Translations under genes and position numbers: made by a program
Part shown: positions 1-12,900 of the stretch, piece by piece
How the letters are laid out: every line of letters begins with the position of its first letter
How positions within the stretch are numbered: position 1 is the stretch's first letter
Source of the DNA: Heliocidaris tuberculata
Taxonomy: Eukaryota > Echinodermata > Echinoidea > Camarodonta > Echinometridae
Assembly: GCA_025618425.1 (NCBI GenBank)
Contig: CM046845.1
Location: 9,505,439-9,569,438, forward strand
Direction: 5' to 3'
DNA length: 64,000 nucleotides
The notes under the pieces: model-generated
Seen by the model: the letters and a program-made list of their open reading frames with translations, nothing else
What the model was told of the DNA's origin: nothing
The model's database searches: none

Positions 1-2270
1 ATATAAAAGAAATGTTAATTGGTAGTCTTAATAAAGGTTATGAAAGAGGTACGATGTCATTAACCCAAAGGCAAGCCATTCTCACGTTGTTGTACAAAAA
101 AGGTAATAAATGTTGTTTGGACAATTGGCGTCCCATATCATTGCTTAATATAGATTACAAAATCGCTGCATGTGCTTTATCTATTCGACTTAAACGTATA
201 ATTCATTATATTATATCTGATGACCAAACAGGATTTATGAAACATAGGGCAACTACAGAAAATGTACGACTGGTGCAAGATGTCATAGATTATTGTACTG
301 TTAAGAATCAACCAGGAATTATAATTTTTTTAGATTTTCGTAAAGCGTTTGATAATGTCACACATACTTTTTTGTGCAAAACTTTGCAGAAAATGAATTT
401 TAATATATCTTTTGTTCGTTGGATTAGTACGTTATATCAAAATGCCAATGGGAGAGTGTTAAATTACGGATGGTTGTCAAAAAAGTTTGATATTAAACGT
501 GGTGTACGTCAGGGCTGCCCTTTATCTGCACTTTTATTTATAATAGTTGCAGAGGTCTTAACTGAAAAAATAAAACAAAACAAAAGCATTACAGGTATAC
601 ACATACCACTGGGGAAAGAAGATAAACAAAATACTAAAGAGATAAAAATTGCCCAGTATGCAGATGACACTATTATATTTGTAGATTCTGCCTTCTCAAT
701 GAAAAATGTAATGTCCGATGTTAATGAGTTTGGCAAAAAAGCGGGACCTTTAGTGAACTGGAATAAATCCAATATTATGAAATTAACGGATACAATCGAG
801 TTAGAAGATGTAAATGTAACCTATCAACCGGTAAAATGTTTAGGAGTGTATGTGGGTAAAAATCATGTGGAGGTAGAGAGACTAAACTGGGAAGGAAGGA
901 TAGAAAAAGTAAAGAATAGTTTGAACCTTTGGAAAATGCGCAATTTGACATATTTTGGAAAAGTTACAGTACTGAAAATTTTAATTGCATCTCAATTTGT
1001 TTATATTGCTACTGCAGTTAAAGTTCCCAAGTATATTATTAAAGAATTGAATAAAATAATGTATTCTTTTTTATGGCATTCAAAAAGAGACAAAGTGAAA
1101 AGAAATGTATGTATAAATAAAGTGCAAAATGGGGGACTAGAAATGGTTGATATTGAATCAAAATTTAACTCGTTACGATTATCGTGGATTGTAAAATTTC
1201 TCAGTGATAGTAAAGGAGCTTGGAAAGCTCTTTTTTCTTACTGGACAAGTAAGATAGGTGGATTCCCCTTATTTTTGAGATTTAACTGTCAAGAAAAAGA
1301 TTTTGTGTGTTTTGGTAAACAAAATAAATTACCACAATTTTATTTGGATCTATTAAGTGTTTGGGCATCCATTAGATTCATTGATTTATTAAAGGTAACG
1401 GATATCGGAAATTAAATTATTTGGAATAATAGTAACATAAAATATGATAACAAAATGTTGTTCTTCAAAAGATGGAGCGATATGGGGATCATGAGTGTTA
1501 AACAAGTAATAATAGATGGACGTTGGAAGGAAGTTAATGATATTTTAAATGATTTTGAATCAAAAAATTTATTGTGCCATTTTGAGCTATCAAAGTTAAA
1601 GAAAGTATTCCCGATAATTTGGTTACATAAAACAAAAGATAGACAGTATACTGAGTTTAACCAAGAGGATTTGTTCGAAATTTCTACTGGTGATTTAGTT
1701 AATATAAGAACTATGAGAGCAAAACATTATAATAATTTATTCGTTGAGTTGAAACAGACGGAACCATACTATTTTGATTTTTGGATTGACAGTTTGAAAT
1801 TACAAGATGATTTTGTATGGGACAAAGTTATGTTTTTCAAATTTAAGTACATAAAAGATAACAAAATTAAGCAATTTAATTTCAAGCTTCTTCATAGAAT
1901 ACTACCGTCAAAAGACAATTTATTCAAATGGAATATTTTAAGTGATAATCATTGTAATATATGTAAGTGTCAAGATACAACAATGCACATGTTATTTGAA
2001 TGCAAGGGAGTAAAGATCTTGTGGAAAATTATTGAGCGAATGATTTTTTATATATATCAGACACAAGTAAAAGTTGATAATATTGTTATGATAATTGGAT
2101 ACAATATTGCAGACGAAAAGAATTTCATGATTAATATCATTATAAATTTTGCACAATATGTTATCTATAAAGAATATGTTAAGAATTCTTGGAAAAAAAC
2201 AAGAGCTAATGCTACAGCTAAAGTCTTGTGGATAAATTTTAAGTTGGAATTACGTCAATATCTGATCTGA
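1..2270 (+). pseudogene. L1/Tx1-like non-LTR retrotransposon ORF2, 5'-truncated by the window edge, one internal stop
   Basis: The frame is open from the left edge through 1412 and again from 1416 to 2270, separated only by a TAA at 1413-1415; both halves are in the same frame. Counting from the ATG at 12, the reverse-transcriptase core shows the motif-A aspartate at about residue 108 (LDFRKAFD), the RQGCPLS motif, and YADD at residues 216-219, so the catalytic aspartates are intact. The C-terminal half ends in a zf-RVT-like knuckle (CNIC, then H and C, about 1953-2003). The upstream endonuclease domain would lie outside the window. Motif style matches the L1/Tx1 group of LINEs; clade assignment is inference. 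The product would copy its RNA into the genome by target-primed reverse transcription. With the stop it is probably inactive in full-length form. It lies in the same orientation as the SLC7 gene, probably in an upstream intron. Confidence 0.9.
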
Positions 2271-2650
2271 GTTCTTTATCATCTCTGGAAAGCCAAAAAA
2301 TAATATCGCAGTTTCAGATGCCCCCTTTGTGTGTGTGTGTGTGCATGCCCTTTTTGTTATACTACCTGTTCCGTTCTCAATGACTGGGTCTAGTCAAGTT
2401 CGTTTTGAAAGGATACCATTATCTCGATATAATAAATACCCTTTTTCAATAACGTTCCACTCGGCTTCTCGGCTTTGTACAATTAACAGTCTTTGGTTAG
2501 CTCGTCTGAGTTCGTAGACCCGTGTCCTTCCCAGTTGGTCCCCATTGTTAAAATCAAGCACAAAATAAACTATGGATTTTTTTTTTTTGCATTTGTAAAT
2601 CCCATAACATATTTAGCATTATGAATACCTCTTTTTTCGCGTAGGGTATT
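2271..2650. other. LINE 3' flank / probable 3' UTR
   Basis: Non-coding sequence after the retrotransposon stop, with a short TG repeat near 2329-2343 and a T-run near 2579. It probably includes the LINE 3' UTR, but I cannot see a poly(A) tail or target-site duplication that fixes the boundary. No gene seen. Confidence 0.4.
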
Positions 2651-2964
2651 ACAGGGGCGGATCCAGGATTTTGTATAATGGGGGGGGGGGGGCACACAAA
2701 TGCAGGATTATCAACTTTGAGAAACTGCTTGGAGGGAGATCCATATTTTTTTGGTCTCGCCAGCCCTCCAAAAGTCGCTCAGTGGGGGGGGGGGGGGGGG
2801 GGGGGGGGGTTATGGGGTCCAGCTCTCCTCCATAATTCTCTGACAAGCAAAAAAATATTTTCCGTTCTAAAGGGGGGGGGGGGCACAAGCAAAAAATGGG
2901 GGCACAATGCATAGCTTTCTTTCGAAAGGGGGGGGGGGCAAGGGCCAGGATTGCCCCTCCCCTA
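2651..2964. repeat. Poly-G-rich non-autonomous repeat with imperfect inverted ends
   Basis: It starts with GGGGCGGATCCAGGAT and closes near 2942-2964 with GCCAGGATTGCCCCTCC, roughly its reverse complement. Inside are four G-runs (about 2681, 2785, 2873, 2929), one about 25 bases long. The short open frames here are Gly/Pro shadows of the runs and not genes. The architecture resembles the element at 6695-7253. Confidence 0.45.
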
Positions 2965-3895
2965 CTGCGGTATTATACGGTATATAGAATCAATCACAAT
3001 TCACAGCTCAAAGCGTGTGAAATGATAAGTCTAGGCCTACAAATATTGGAATATTGGATTTCCCCCTATTTTACTTCTTTAATTAGGGTGGGGGGGGGGG
3101 GGTGGTAGTAGTAAAGGAAACAGGGTATTTAATATTGCCCTTGATATCCCATAGTTCAGTCTCTTGATCCCTTGCATTAACTCGATTTTGTATAGAATAT
3201 TGAATAGCTGTCTCTTTTATGTATTGATGTATATTTCTATTAATGTGCATGTATGGTCTGTCTTTCGCTCCCAACCCCCTCCCCCCCCCCCCCCCCCCTC
3301 TCTCTCTCTCTTTTTCTCTTTCAGATCCTCTCATGCAGTTATCTCCCTTTTTACCTTTGTCTCTCCCTCCGTGCCTCTTTGGAATAACAATAATCATGTA
3401 ATACTATGTATTTATCATTATATTCCTACTATGCAAATAATGTAACTTTCTCATATAGTTTCATAACTATATTTGTAATTTTAATGTTAAATACCTTTGT
3501 ACATATTCTTTGTAAAGTGACCTTTTCATTCTGTCCTGCAGGTCAGTCTTAAATAAAAAACAAAACAAAACAAACAAACAAACAAATAAGATATAAATTG
3601 TATAGAATGTTAAATCAGGGAGGTCTCTCTCTTCCACCTCCCTGATCAAATATCCCTCTTGTATAGCATTATTGACTTTGTACATACAGAAAATTGAATA
3701 CCTCTCTTTTGGGTAACAAGGTCCAGAATCATTCATAATTCACAGTCTGATGCTTTTGAATGAAAGGTACGCACCTGAATTGGGTATTTTCGTTTGATTT
3801 CTTTCTCAATGAACCAAGATATCCTACAAAGTGCAAATTCTATGACATATTATTTGCCGATCCAGGATAGTCATCATCCGGGGGGGGGGGGGGGG

Positions 3896-3930
<35 letters not shown>

Positions 3931-4100
3931 AAAGAAAGTGAGAGAGGGATAGAGAGAGAGAGAGAGAGAGAGGAGAGGGGGTGGGGGGGGGGGGGTGAGG
4001 AAACGTTTGTAAGCTTTGAACTTACAAGCCTGATCATGCTGATAACTCTTCCAGACTCGTTTTGCGGGTGGGGGGGGGGGGGGGGGGGGGGAGTAATTTC
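2965..4100. repeat. Low-complexity cluster: poly-G, poly-C, GA and TC tracts
   Basis: Contains G-runs at about 3090, 3881, 3983 and 4070, a C-run at about 3282 running into (TC)n, and (GA)n blocks at about 3899-3972. Positions about 3480-3590 look like the tail of a truncated retroelement ending in A-rich (AAAC)n. No coding signal. Confidence 0.7.
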
Positions 4101-4233
4101 TTTCCCTATAAGATCTTCTATGATCTGTTGTATTTTTCATTTTTTTTCGGGTTTGTTTCATAGAAAAACGAAAAGATGCTTTGAACACTGTAATAATTTG
4201 GACCAAATAACAATAATACTTTGCTCGTATACA

Positions 4234-4265
<32 letters not shown>

Positions 4266-4303
4266 ACCCATACCGGCTTTCCAGACAATTCTCCCTATCG
4301 CAT

Positions 4304-4410
4304 ATAGCCGATATCAGCCGATATCAGCCGATATCAGCTCCCGATTCCGATATCGGGGACAACGATGTTGGCACATAAAGTTCCGGTTCCAGTTCCGGTT
4401 CCAGCTATAG
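4304..4410. repeat. Short tandem repeats CCGATATCAG and TTCCGGTTCCAG
   Basis: About four copies of a 10-bp unit containing the palindrome GATATC (4308-4350), followed at about 4380-4405 by two copies of a 12-bp TTCCGGTTCCAG unit. An A/C-rich (AAAAC)n tract precedes them at about 4231-4266. No gene is seen between here and 5181. Confidence 0.7.
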
Positions 4411-5181
4411 CGAGCATACACTGATATTTTCCTTGCTTTTTTCGTGCGTGATTGTTCTGCTGAAAACACGTTTTGCATCGTCGGCTCAACATCCCACATT
4501 GGGTGGCTTCACAGAAGAATCCCATTTAAATATCAACTGTATAAAAACACGATTATTTGCTAGATTAGGAACAAAAGGGAGTTTTTGCTAGGCTGACCAC
4601 GTCTTCTAACGCATTGTCAATGACGCTCAGGCCGGACCCGGAAGCTCAGTTGCCAGCAATCACATGCCCAAAAATTAGAGCGCCGCATGCGTTTGAATTC
4701 GGAGAGCTATATGCGATAGGGAGAATTAAGCAATATATCAGGAATTGTTACGCAAATAAGAGGCAAGTATACTTTAAAACAAAACTGACAAAACTGACAA
4801 ATTTGATAGAAAAGGATACATTTTGAGAGAATTTGTTACTGTTTAGTATAATTTTTATTGCAATTCCCAAACTATTGTCATTCATTATTATGTTGCTATT
4901 TGGTGGTGTTATTTATCAGTTGTGTTCTGTTTTTAAAGGAAAGCTTTTTTTTGTCTTAAATTTCTCTTTGCTATTACGTTCACCGATGATGTTCAGAAAA
5001 CGCTTATAACTGTTGACATTTATTATGTATAACTTATTTTACTGTAATATATATTATTCTTTCGCACATGTATTCAATTATGTTGTTCGGAGATTGATCT
5101 AAAATAAAATGGCCTGTCAGAGATCAAAAAAATTAACTGTACTGCATTTTAAGTACATTCGTTCTATGTGACTTTTCTCAG

Positions 5182-5509
5182 GGTGTCCTACTAGGGGTAA
5201 ACGGTTCCGTCGGATGGGCCATGATCCTCTGGACCTTATGTGGTCTCATCAGCATGATAGGCGCCCTCTGCTACGTCGAGCTCATCACATCGTACACAAA
5301 GTCCGGTGGCGAATTCACGTTCCTGCTCGATGCTTTCGGCCCCGTGCCCGCCTTCCTCCGCATGTGGACCTTGCTGTTTCTCATCGGACCTTCGTCCAAT
5401 GCTATCCAGGCCCTGACGGTCGCCAACTACCTCACTGTGCCCTTCTTCGGGTGCGACGAAGTCCCCGTGCCGCGGACCGGGGTGGTGCTCATTGCCATGT
5501 GTGTTCTAT
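5182..5509 (+). CDS. SLC7 transporter exon (TM2-TM4 region)
   Basis: Acceptor ttctcag before 5182, donor gtgagt after 5509; enters in phase 0 and leaves in phase 1. Encodes 109 codons with TM2, TKSGGE, the GPVPAFLRMW stretch of TM3, and Cys91 (codon 5452-5454), the likely heavy-chain disulphide cysteine. The exon is clearly GC-richer than its introns. Confidence 0.95.
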
Positions 5510-7105
5510 GTGAGTTCTCTCAGGTTAACCTGACAAATAATGGCTTCATTTGACAAATGACAAATGGCTTCATTTAAAAAATGTCCTTACTTGCACAATT
5601 AAATTTCAACAGGGTTATCTGTCAACAAAATACTCATATCACAAGGAGGCAATGCACTCTCAAAAATTTAAGTGTTAAACAGCCCTTTAAACAAAAGGGC
5701 GGAGGAGTGACAGCAGTTTCAAAATGGTAAGCACTTTAAACAAACCAGGCCCAACACTATTAAGGCAATTTTGAAAACGCTGTGTCTTCTGGCCCTTTTT
5801 GTTGGTGATTTTAAACACTTTACTTCCAGAGTATGGGCCCTGCTTGGCACCATGATCATGATAATTCTTTATGAGGAATTAAGTGACCTAACAAGGGGTA
5901 AGTTCCGTTTGATAAAAATGGCACTTTTTTTGATGAGGCGAACGAAGCGGGGGGGGGGGGGGGATTTTGAAAGTGCCGATATTCGGGCAACTACCACCTC
6001 ATATTTGGGCTAAGAGGTGCCTGCATATTCTCATGTATGGGTAGTTTTATGTCCGAATATGTAACTTCTGTACATTTTCACTACAAAAAAGAGTCAAAAT
6101 TTTCGCTCGTTCGCAAAATTTAGAAAAAAACTGGAAACTTGATATTCGGGCGAAAAGCGTCAGCCCCTTAGCGAAAATGTGCCCGTATGCCTATAAAAGC
6201 AAATATGGTCTTCTGCATCCTGAAGTTTCGGAGTTCCATGCATCCTCTTTTTCTTAAGTAGGGGGTTCCTTGAACCAAGGTTTGCTAGTTTTAATAATAA
6301 GTTTGATGTGATAATCTGCGAGGGATATTGGGCCAAGGGAAAACTACCCAATCCAAGCAGTTAGGCCCGAGCTACATTTATGGCTCTCGTTTTTACAATT
6401 TTTTTTGTCATGTCTGCATTGGATTTCCTAATCGAATTGACATTAATCATCGTTTGTTCCTGATTTCTTTTCCCAGTTGTAATCTTCTTCGTGAACTGCA
6501 TAAGCGTAAAGTGGACGGCTAGACTTCAAGTCTTCTTCACTGCTGCGAAGATCTTGGGCCTCGTTATCCTCATCATTACAGGACTCATTTTCATCATGAA
6601 GGGTAGGTGATTATTCCTGCGAAGTTTGCATCGTTCAATCTATTTTTCTCTCATTAGGCAATACGATATACTATTACGACGAAATTATTCCACAGACAGG
6701 GGTGTCGATCCGTGTTCATGATTGAGGGGGGGGGGGGAATGACCGGCGAGGGAGCGAAGAGACCAAGCGGGGGGGGGGGGGGGGGGAGTGTGGGAGGGGG
6801 TGTTCCCCTTCCACACCAGGGACTTTTTCAAAAATCTGTCTATAAATCTTGCATTTTAGAGCATCCCAAAATGGTTTTTAATGGAAAGAAGGAATGCATG
6901 TATCTACGCCAATGGACGGAACCCCTTAATTTTAATAATGCGAGCGAACGAATTTTCTTCAATATTTTCGCATTGAAATTATGGCATTTCTTATTTCCTT
7001 ACTTCTTATCATTAAAGAATGTAATGTTTTTTTAAGATCAAACATAATGAGTTTGGATAATTATTAGTTTTAAGTTTATGTATCATAATTCTTATTTATT
7101 TCATC

Positions 7106-7155
<50 letters not shown>

Positions 7156-9934
7156 TTTGGGGGGGGGGGGGTGATAATACAGGCCATCCCCCCACTTCAA
7201 TTTTTTTGGGGAATATATACCCCCATCCCCCCCCCCGGATCGACACCCATGTCCACCGAGATTTATTACCGTTCCTACTCGAAGACACAATTGCACGATT
7301 TTCGTTCCATAAAACTATGTTGAAGCCTTTGTGAAAAGGACTTTTGATAATATTCATCTGTTCATGGGTCATTTATAGTAATCCACTGCCTGGACTGTTT
7401 CCGTATCGCGCCATCCGATATGTTGAGCCATAATACACCCTCAACGCTAAAACAATAGTTCCACCTCCCAGGTTCGGGCTTTCAGGACGTGGGAACAGCG
7501 TGATATGTCGTGCTTTTTTTTTAGAGCCGTAAATACAGAGTGCATAGATGAGATAACATCCGATTCGGCAACATCGCACTTACAGCGTATAGCGTAACTT
7601 CAGCGTCCGACATCGTAATGTCCCATTCCCGATAATCGTAGTATTATAGAGCGTATCAAGCACGTGTTGGTCGTAAATACAGCGTCCTAAATTCGTTCTA
7701 ACATCGTTCTGGGTCCTGGTCGGTTCGGTTCTGCCCGATCTGAAAAAAACGAAAAGCCAAATCGTGGCGAGAGCGGCATAGTGGAAAAGGGTGAAATTTT
7801 GATATGATTGGTATCCATGCTTATTTTCTTCATATCATGTCAGGTCCTGTCTCTTTTTAGCTTGATAAAAATAACAGATGGGGTAGCTATAGAGGGTAGG
7901 CCTATATTGGGGCACGTGCACCTTCAATGGAATTGCAAAACAATAACAGGGAGAAAACGAACGGGAGGGAAGAGGAAGGAGGACAGGAGAAGGAGGAAAG
8001 AGACACAGAGAGAGCGAGAGAGACAGACAGAGAGAGAGAAAGAGAGAGAGGGGGGGGGGGGGGGGAACTTGGAATTCGGGAGGGTGCGAAGAGGATGATA
8101 CATTTTTTTTTTCCAAACCATATCCTAACATGAGTTTGCGCTCCCCTGGCCCCTATTTTAGAAAGGCCTTTGCCCCTCCCAATAAGTAATGGACTAAAGC
8201 TACGCCGTAGAGTTACAAAACACGGTAGAATATACACTAAATTTGAAAGAGCAGCTTGCAGAGGTACACCTTCATTCCCTTTTTAAAGTTTTCTTTCTCG
8301 TCAATTCTTATTTTGCAGGTAATGTATCAAACCTGCAAAATGCTTTTGACGGGGCAGAGATCCGTATCAAAAGGTTTCCTCTCGCCATCTATTCCGGCAT
8401 CTTTGCGTATTCAGGATGGTAAGACAATTAAACTTCATCATAGTTTAAAACTACAATGATTTTTTTAAAATAGAAAATTCATTTGTTCACTCACAAACGT
8501 TACGTATCCTTATTCAGTCTTCATATATTTTGTGTGAAAAATGATTCAATAGTTTGTGGAATCTTTTTAGACATCATTATTATTTTGATTATCTTGACAT
8601 CACGTCACTCACAATCGTATAGCTTCCTCCTTAGGCTCCTCAATATTTCATTATTATTCTAGCCCAGTCTGCTCAATTAATATTGCATGCAAACGCATAG
8701 ATATGACGTACTCACCTTCTTTTATTTTCTCTGACAATATATCTCTTGTTTGTTCATACCATTTATCTCGTTTGTACCAATAATTGTTTGTACCCATTTA
8801 CATGTATACTGTAAAAACACATTGTAAATGGGAAATATGAAACAATAAACTGAAACTGAAACTGAAACTGAAAACATCACGTCAGATTTGTAAGTCTGAA
8901 CTTTTATCAATTGCGGTGCCATTTCTTTTACTCTTTATGTCTTCCTTCACGTGTCTTGTTCAATTCTCCACTAGTTTATCCTGCCTATCGTTTCATCATT
9001 TGTCTGTTAATCACATTGAAATATTAATCGATACAATAAATTGTAAGACTGAACAGTGTTTTTTTTTTCTAACTCACGGACTACATTTTGCAGTTAATTC
9101 TTAATCTTCTTATCTTCCCACAAACGTTTTGCACTATTCCCATTAACCGCAATATTCTTAAACAATATTTTTTTTTTTTTCGTCTTTATGATTTGCCTTT
9201 CAATCAAAATGTAAAAAAATAATATGCACAATAAATTGTGATACTGATTTTTTTTTCATTTAGGGACTACATTTCATCTATGACAGAAGAAGTGAAGCAA
9301 CCAGAAAAGTAAGTTGAATTTGGTTCGTGTCATCATCATCATTATCATCATCATGATCATCAACATCATCGTCATCACCAACGTCATCGTAGTTATCACC
9401 CTCATCATCGTCATAGTCATCATCATCATCTTATCACAGTAATTATTATCGTCATCACCATCGTCGTCATTGTCACCATCATCACCATACTCCTGCTCCT
9501 CGTGCTCCTCCTTGTCTTCATCATCAATATCATCTTCACAATTCACATTTAGCATCCATTTTGTTCCGTCCTGTGAGAGATCGAATATTATAGAATTGCA
9601 AAGGTTACTTACTGATAGTTTGTTGACCTGTACCTTTTTTTTTGGGGGGGGGGGAGGGGGTGGCGGGGGCTTATTTTGTACTGAGCCTATTTTGTAAACG
9701 AGAGTTAATATCTGCATTATATTTTTCGTTCCCTAGGACAATCCCACGCAGTGTGGTGATCTCGATGTCGACCGTGATCGTCATCTATCTCCTGGCCAAC
9801 ATCGGCTACTTCTCTCTGCTCACCCCTCAGGAAGTACTCTCATCAGAAGCAGTAGGGGCTGTAAGTAAGAGAGGGGAGGGAAGAGGGGCTGAAAGAAGGG
9901 GGAGATAAAGAGAGAGGGGGAAGAAGAGAGAAAA

Positions 9935-9968
<34 letters not shown>

Positions 9969-12900
9969 AAGAGAAAGAGGAGACGGCAAGGGGGGGGGGG
10001 GGGAGGACGGGACGATAATAAATGAATTTGAAAGGTCGTATTCCTGTCATGATTATTATCGGGGTTTTTTTTTTTGGGGGGGGTAATAGTTTTTGGTATC
10101 ATTTCTGTCAACATTACATCAGAATTAAAGTAATATAGTATTACTAGCAGTATCAACTGACTATGAGCTTTATTCATATTATTATTATTATTATGGTTTG
10201 CATTAATTGATTATTTCTTTCCAACAGGATTTTGGCGACAGAGCTTTAGGTGACTGGTCATGGTTAATATGGCTATTCGTAGCTCTGTCTGCTGCTGGAA
10301 ACCTCAACGGTGCAACCTTCGGTAGGACGAGGTACGGATCATGATTTTTTTTTTTTTTTTTTTAAATAAATCTTCTGCAGTATTTACCTCTGCTTTAAGT
10401 TGGATATGATTCGATGTCTGTATAACAGGCTTTTTCCGTAGACATCAGCTTGAGTTGAGAAATAGTTCTTTTTCACTTTTTCATTTCCACTGGCTGTTCT
10501 GCAAGCTTTATCAAACCTCACAAATCAGATGAACATCTTCAGCTGGTTCAGTGATTTGTATTCACAGGGTTGGTTATTATAAGGGAAATGGAAACCGGAA
10601 GTAGGGTCTTATTTTATTACTCTTTTCCGAAGGGTAGGCCTTATGAAATTGTATGCATTTTGTTTATAAAATTTCGTTTCGTTATTGTGCACAGATCCGA
10701 ACTTGTTTAGTTTGCTTTCAAGGCAATCTATTTTAGTCTTGAACGTCATCTTTGAAAATTTAGATAAAGAATAGTCTATTAAAATTGGGTTTGATGAATG
10801 ATCACATAGAGTTAATTTTGACAGTAGCCTCCTATTTGTTCAATTCTTTTCAGTATTCACTTTCTGTTTGATTTGAATTCTATACATTATTTCCTCTTTT
10901 TGATACTTGAGAATTTTCTTCGTAGCAGCGCGAGAGGGCCTCCTGCCTGAGTTTCTATCTATGATTCATATCAATCACCTTACGCCGATTCCTGCCATCG
11001 CGATTTCGGTAATTATATAATTTTCAAGAAATTAATGCGAGACCTTCGTGTTGTGATTTTGCATGGGGATGGATGGGGGGGGGGGGGGGGGGGAGGCGGA
11101 GTGCGGGATCAAATCTGCAGACATGTTTGCCCCAATAGTTCAAATAAACAAAATGTAGTAATATAATCAGGGTTTTTTTCCATTTCCTGACAAATATATA
11201 GCATTTGTGGAAAGAATTATGTTTAAAACTAGGAAAGACCACGATAAGTGTTAACTTCAAATAATAATATTTTACACGCCTCTGTTTCATGGGGTTAGCC
11301 GATTTATTTCCCTATATGTGGGTCCGCCTGTGCAACCGTGCCTCCTCCTCCAATCAGATGCAAGGATTTCAGTAGCTTATAACAGTTGTCGGTTAAAATC
11401 ACTGACAAAACACTTGATGAAACGCTACTCAGTTTTCCCCTTTTTTCGTTCATTCAGCTTCCATTCAGTATGCTGTTCATCCTGGTTGGTGATGCTCTGG
11501 TCCTTATAAAATATCTTACCTTCATCGATTGGTTCTTCTCAGCTCTCACCATTGCAATCATACCGTACTATCGATGGAAGCACAAAGATATGAGAAGACC
11601 TTTTAAGGTAAGGCATTCGTGGGGGGGGGGGGGGTACTCGTTTTTCCGAAGGTTCGTATTTCCGAAATACGAATAAAAGTGGAGGTGCCGTGGTCCAGTG
11701 GTTTAAGGCGCTTGACTGGAGATGTGAGGATCGGGCGTTCGATCCCCGGCACGGCACTTATGCCCTTGAGCAAGGCATTTTATCTACATTGCTCTTTTAT
11801 CGTACATCAAATAAATGAAGTGCTAAAGGCATATTGATACCAGCGTGTGCATGTGTGCTATTAAAAAAGAAAAAGAAAAAAAAAGAAACACAAATTTCCC
11901 ATAGCAGGGGGTGCATAATTCCGAAAATGAAATATGATTCATAATTCCGAACATCAGGGCCCCGTTGCATAAAACTTACCATTAATGGTAACTCTGCTAT
12001 CAATGGTAACTACCATGGTAACATCACTCAACAGCCAATCAAAATCAAGGTTTCCATGGGAGTTACCATTGATGGCAGTTACCGCAAATGGTAAGTTTTA
12101 TGCAATGGGGCCCTGATGCATTACTCTGAAGGTTCGTTATTCCGAAGTTTCGTAATTCCGAAAATGAAAAAGGGTTCATAATTTCGAAAGTACAATAGTA
12201 CCCTACATAACTTTTCGGAATTACGAACCTTCGGAAACATAAACTTTTTTTCATTTTCGGAATTATAAACCCTATTTCATTTTCGGAATTACAAACCGTC
12301 GGAGTAACGAACCTTCGGAAATACGAACCTTTGAAAAAACGAATCTTCGGTATTATGAACCTTCGGAAAAAAACGACATGTTACCAGGCGTTCAGTAATT
12401 ACAGTTCAGTTTGGCAGTTTGCTTCTTCTGGTTTCATTTTGATTGTGGTATACCGTATTGAATATTTACCATCATACCATGTGTTTATACTCGCGTCTAC
12501 ACCAATAAAATAATGATATTTGTCTGTAAAGGACTTCATGGGCATGTGGATATCAGATAATGAAGAGATGCCTTTAATCCGAACGTTATTTTTGATGTGG
12601 TTAGAGGAATCGATCCTTGCAAAAAAATCAATCCCAATGATCGTTGTTGACGACATTTCCGATAAACGAACCTTCATACGAAACGAATATTTCTGAATCA
12701 GATTAACGAAACTTCAGATGAACAAAACGTGTTAAAATAAGCCTGGAAATTTCAAGTTACAGCCTTCAAATAAATAAACATTTCTCTGGAATATGGATTC
12801 TTCGGAGGATTAACAATCCTTAGGAGTAATGAATTAAAAAAAAAATTCTCCTGAATAGCAAAACTTTCGGAATGATTCAGTGTCTTATCCATTCTCCTTC

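Larger units (their letters stand above)
11620..12870. repeat. Degenerate TTCGGAATTACGAA palindromic repeat field
   Basis: Many diverged copies of ttcggaattacgaaccttcgg in both orientations fill the 1.3-kb intron between exons 11458-11607 and 12907-13084. Embedded in it are a tRNA-headed SINE (11685) and a GGGCCC MITE (11955). Confidence 0.6.

Noticed and set aside
4614..4826. Candidate first coding exon of the SLC7 transporter
   Set aside because: The frame lacks the GSGIF-type TM1 sequence expected just before GVLLG and has no suitable donor in phase 0.
9274..9717. 147-residue Asp/Met-rich minus-strand frame
   Set aside because: Translation of a degenerate trinucleotide repeat that also overlaps the SLC7 micro-exon on the other strand.
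10923..11008. Nearer splice acceptor (ttcttcgtag) for the SLC7 AREG exon
   Set aside because: It puts the exon out of frame with the previous one; the acceptor before 10912 keeps frame and restores the family FFV segment.
11685..11757. Functional tRNA gene
   Set aside because: Although the acceptor stem pairs, the anticodon stem is mismatched and a SINE-type tail follows, so it is a retroelement head.
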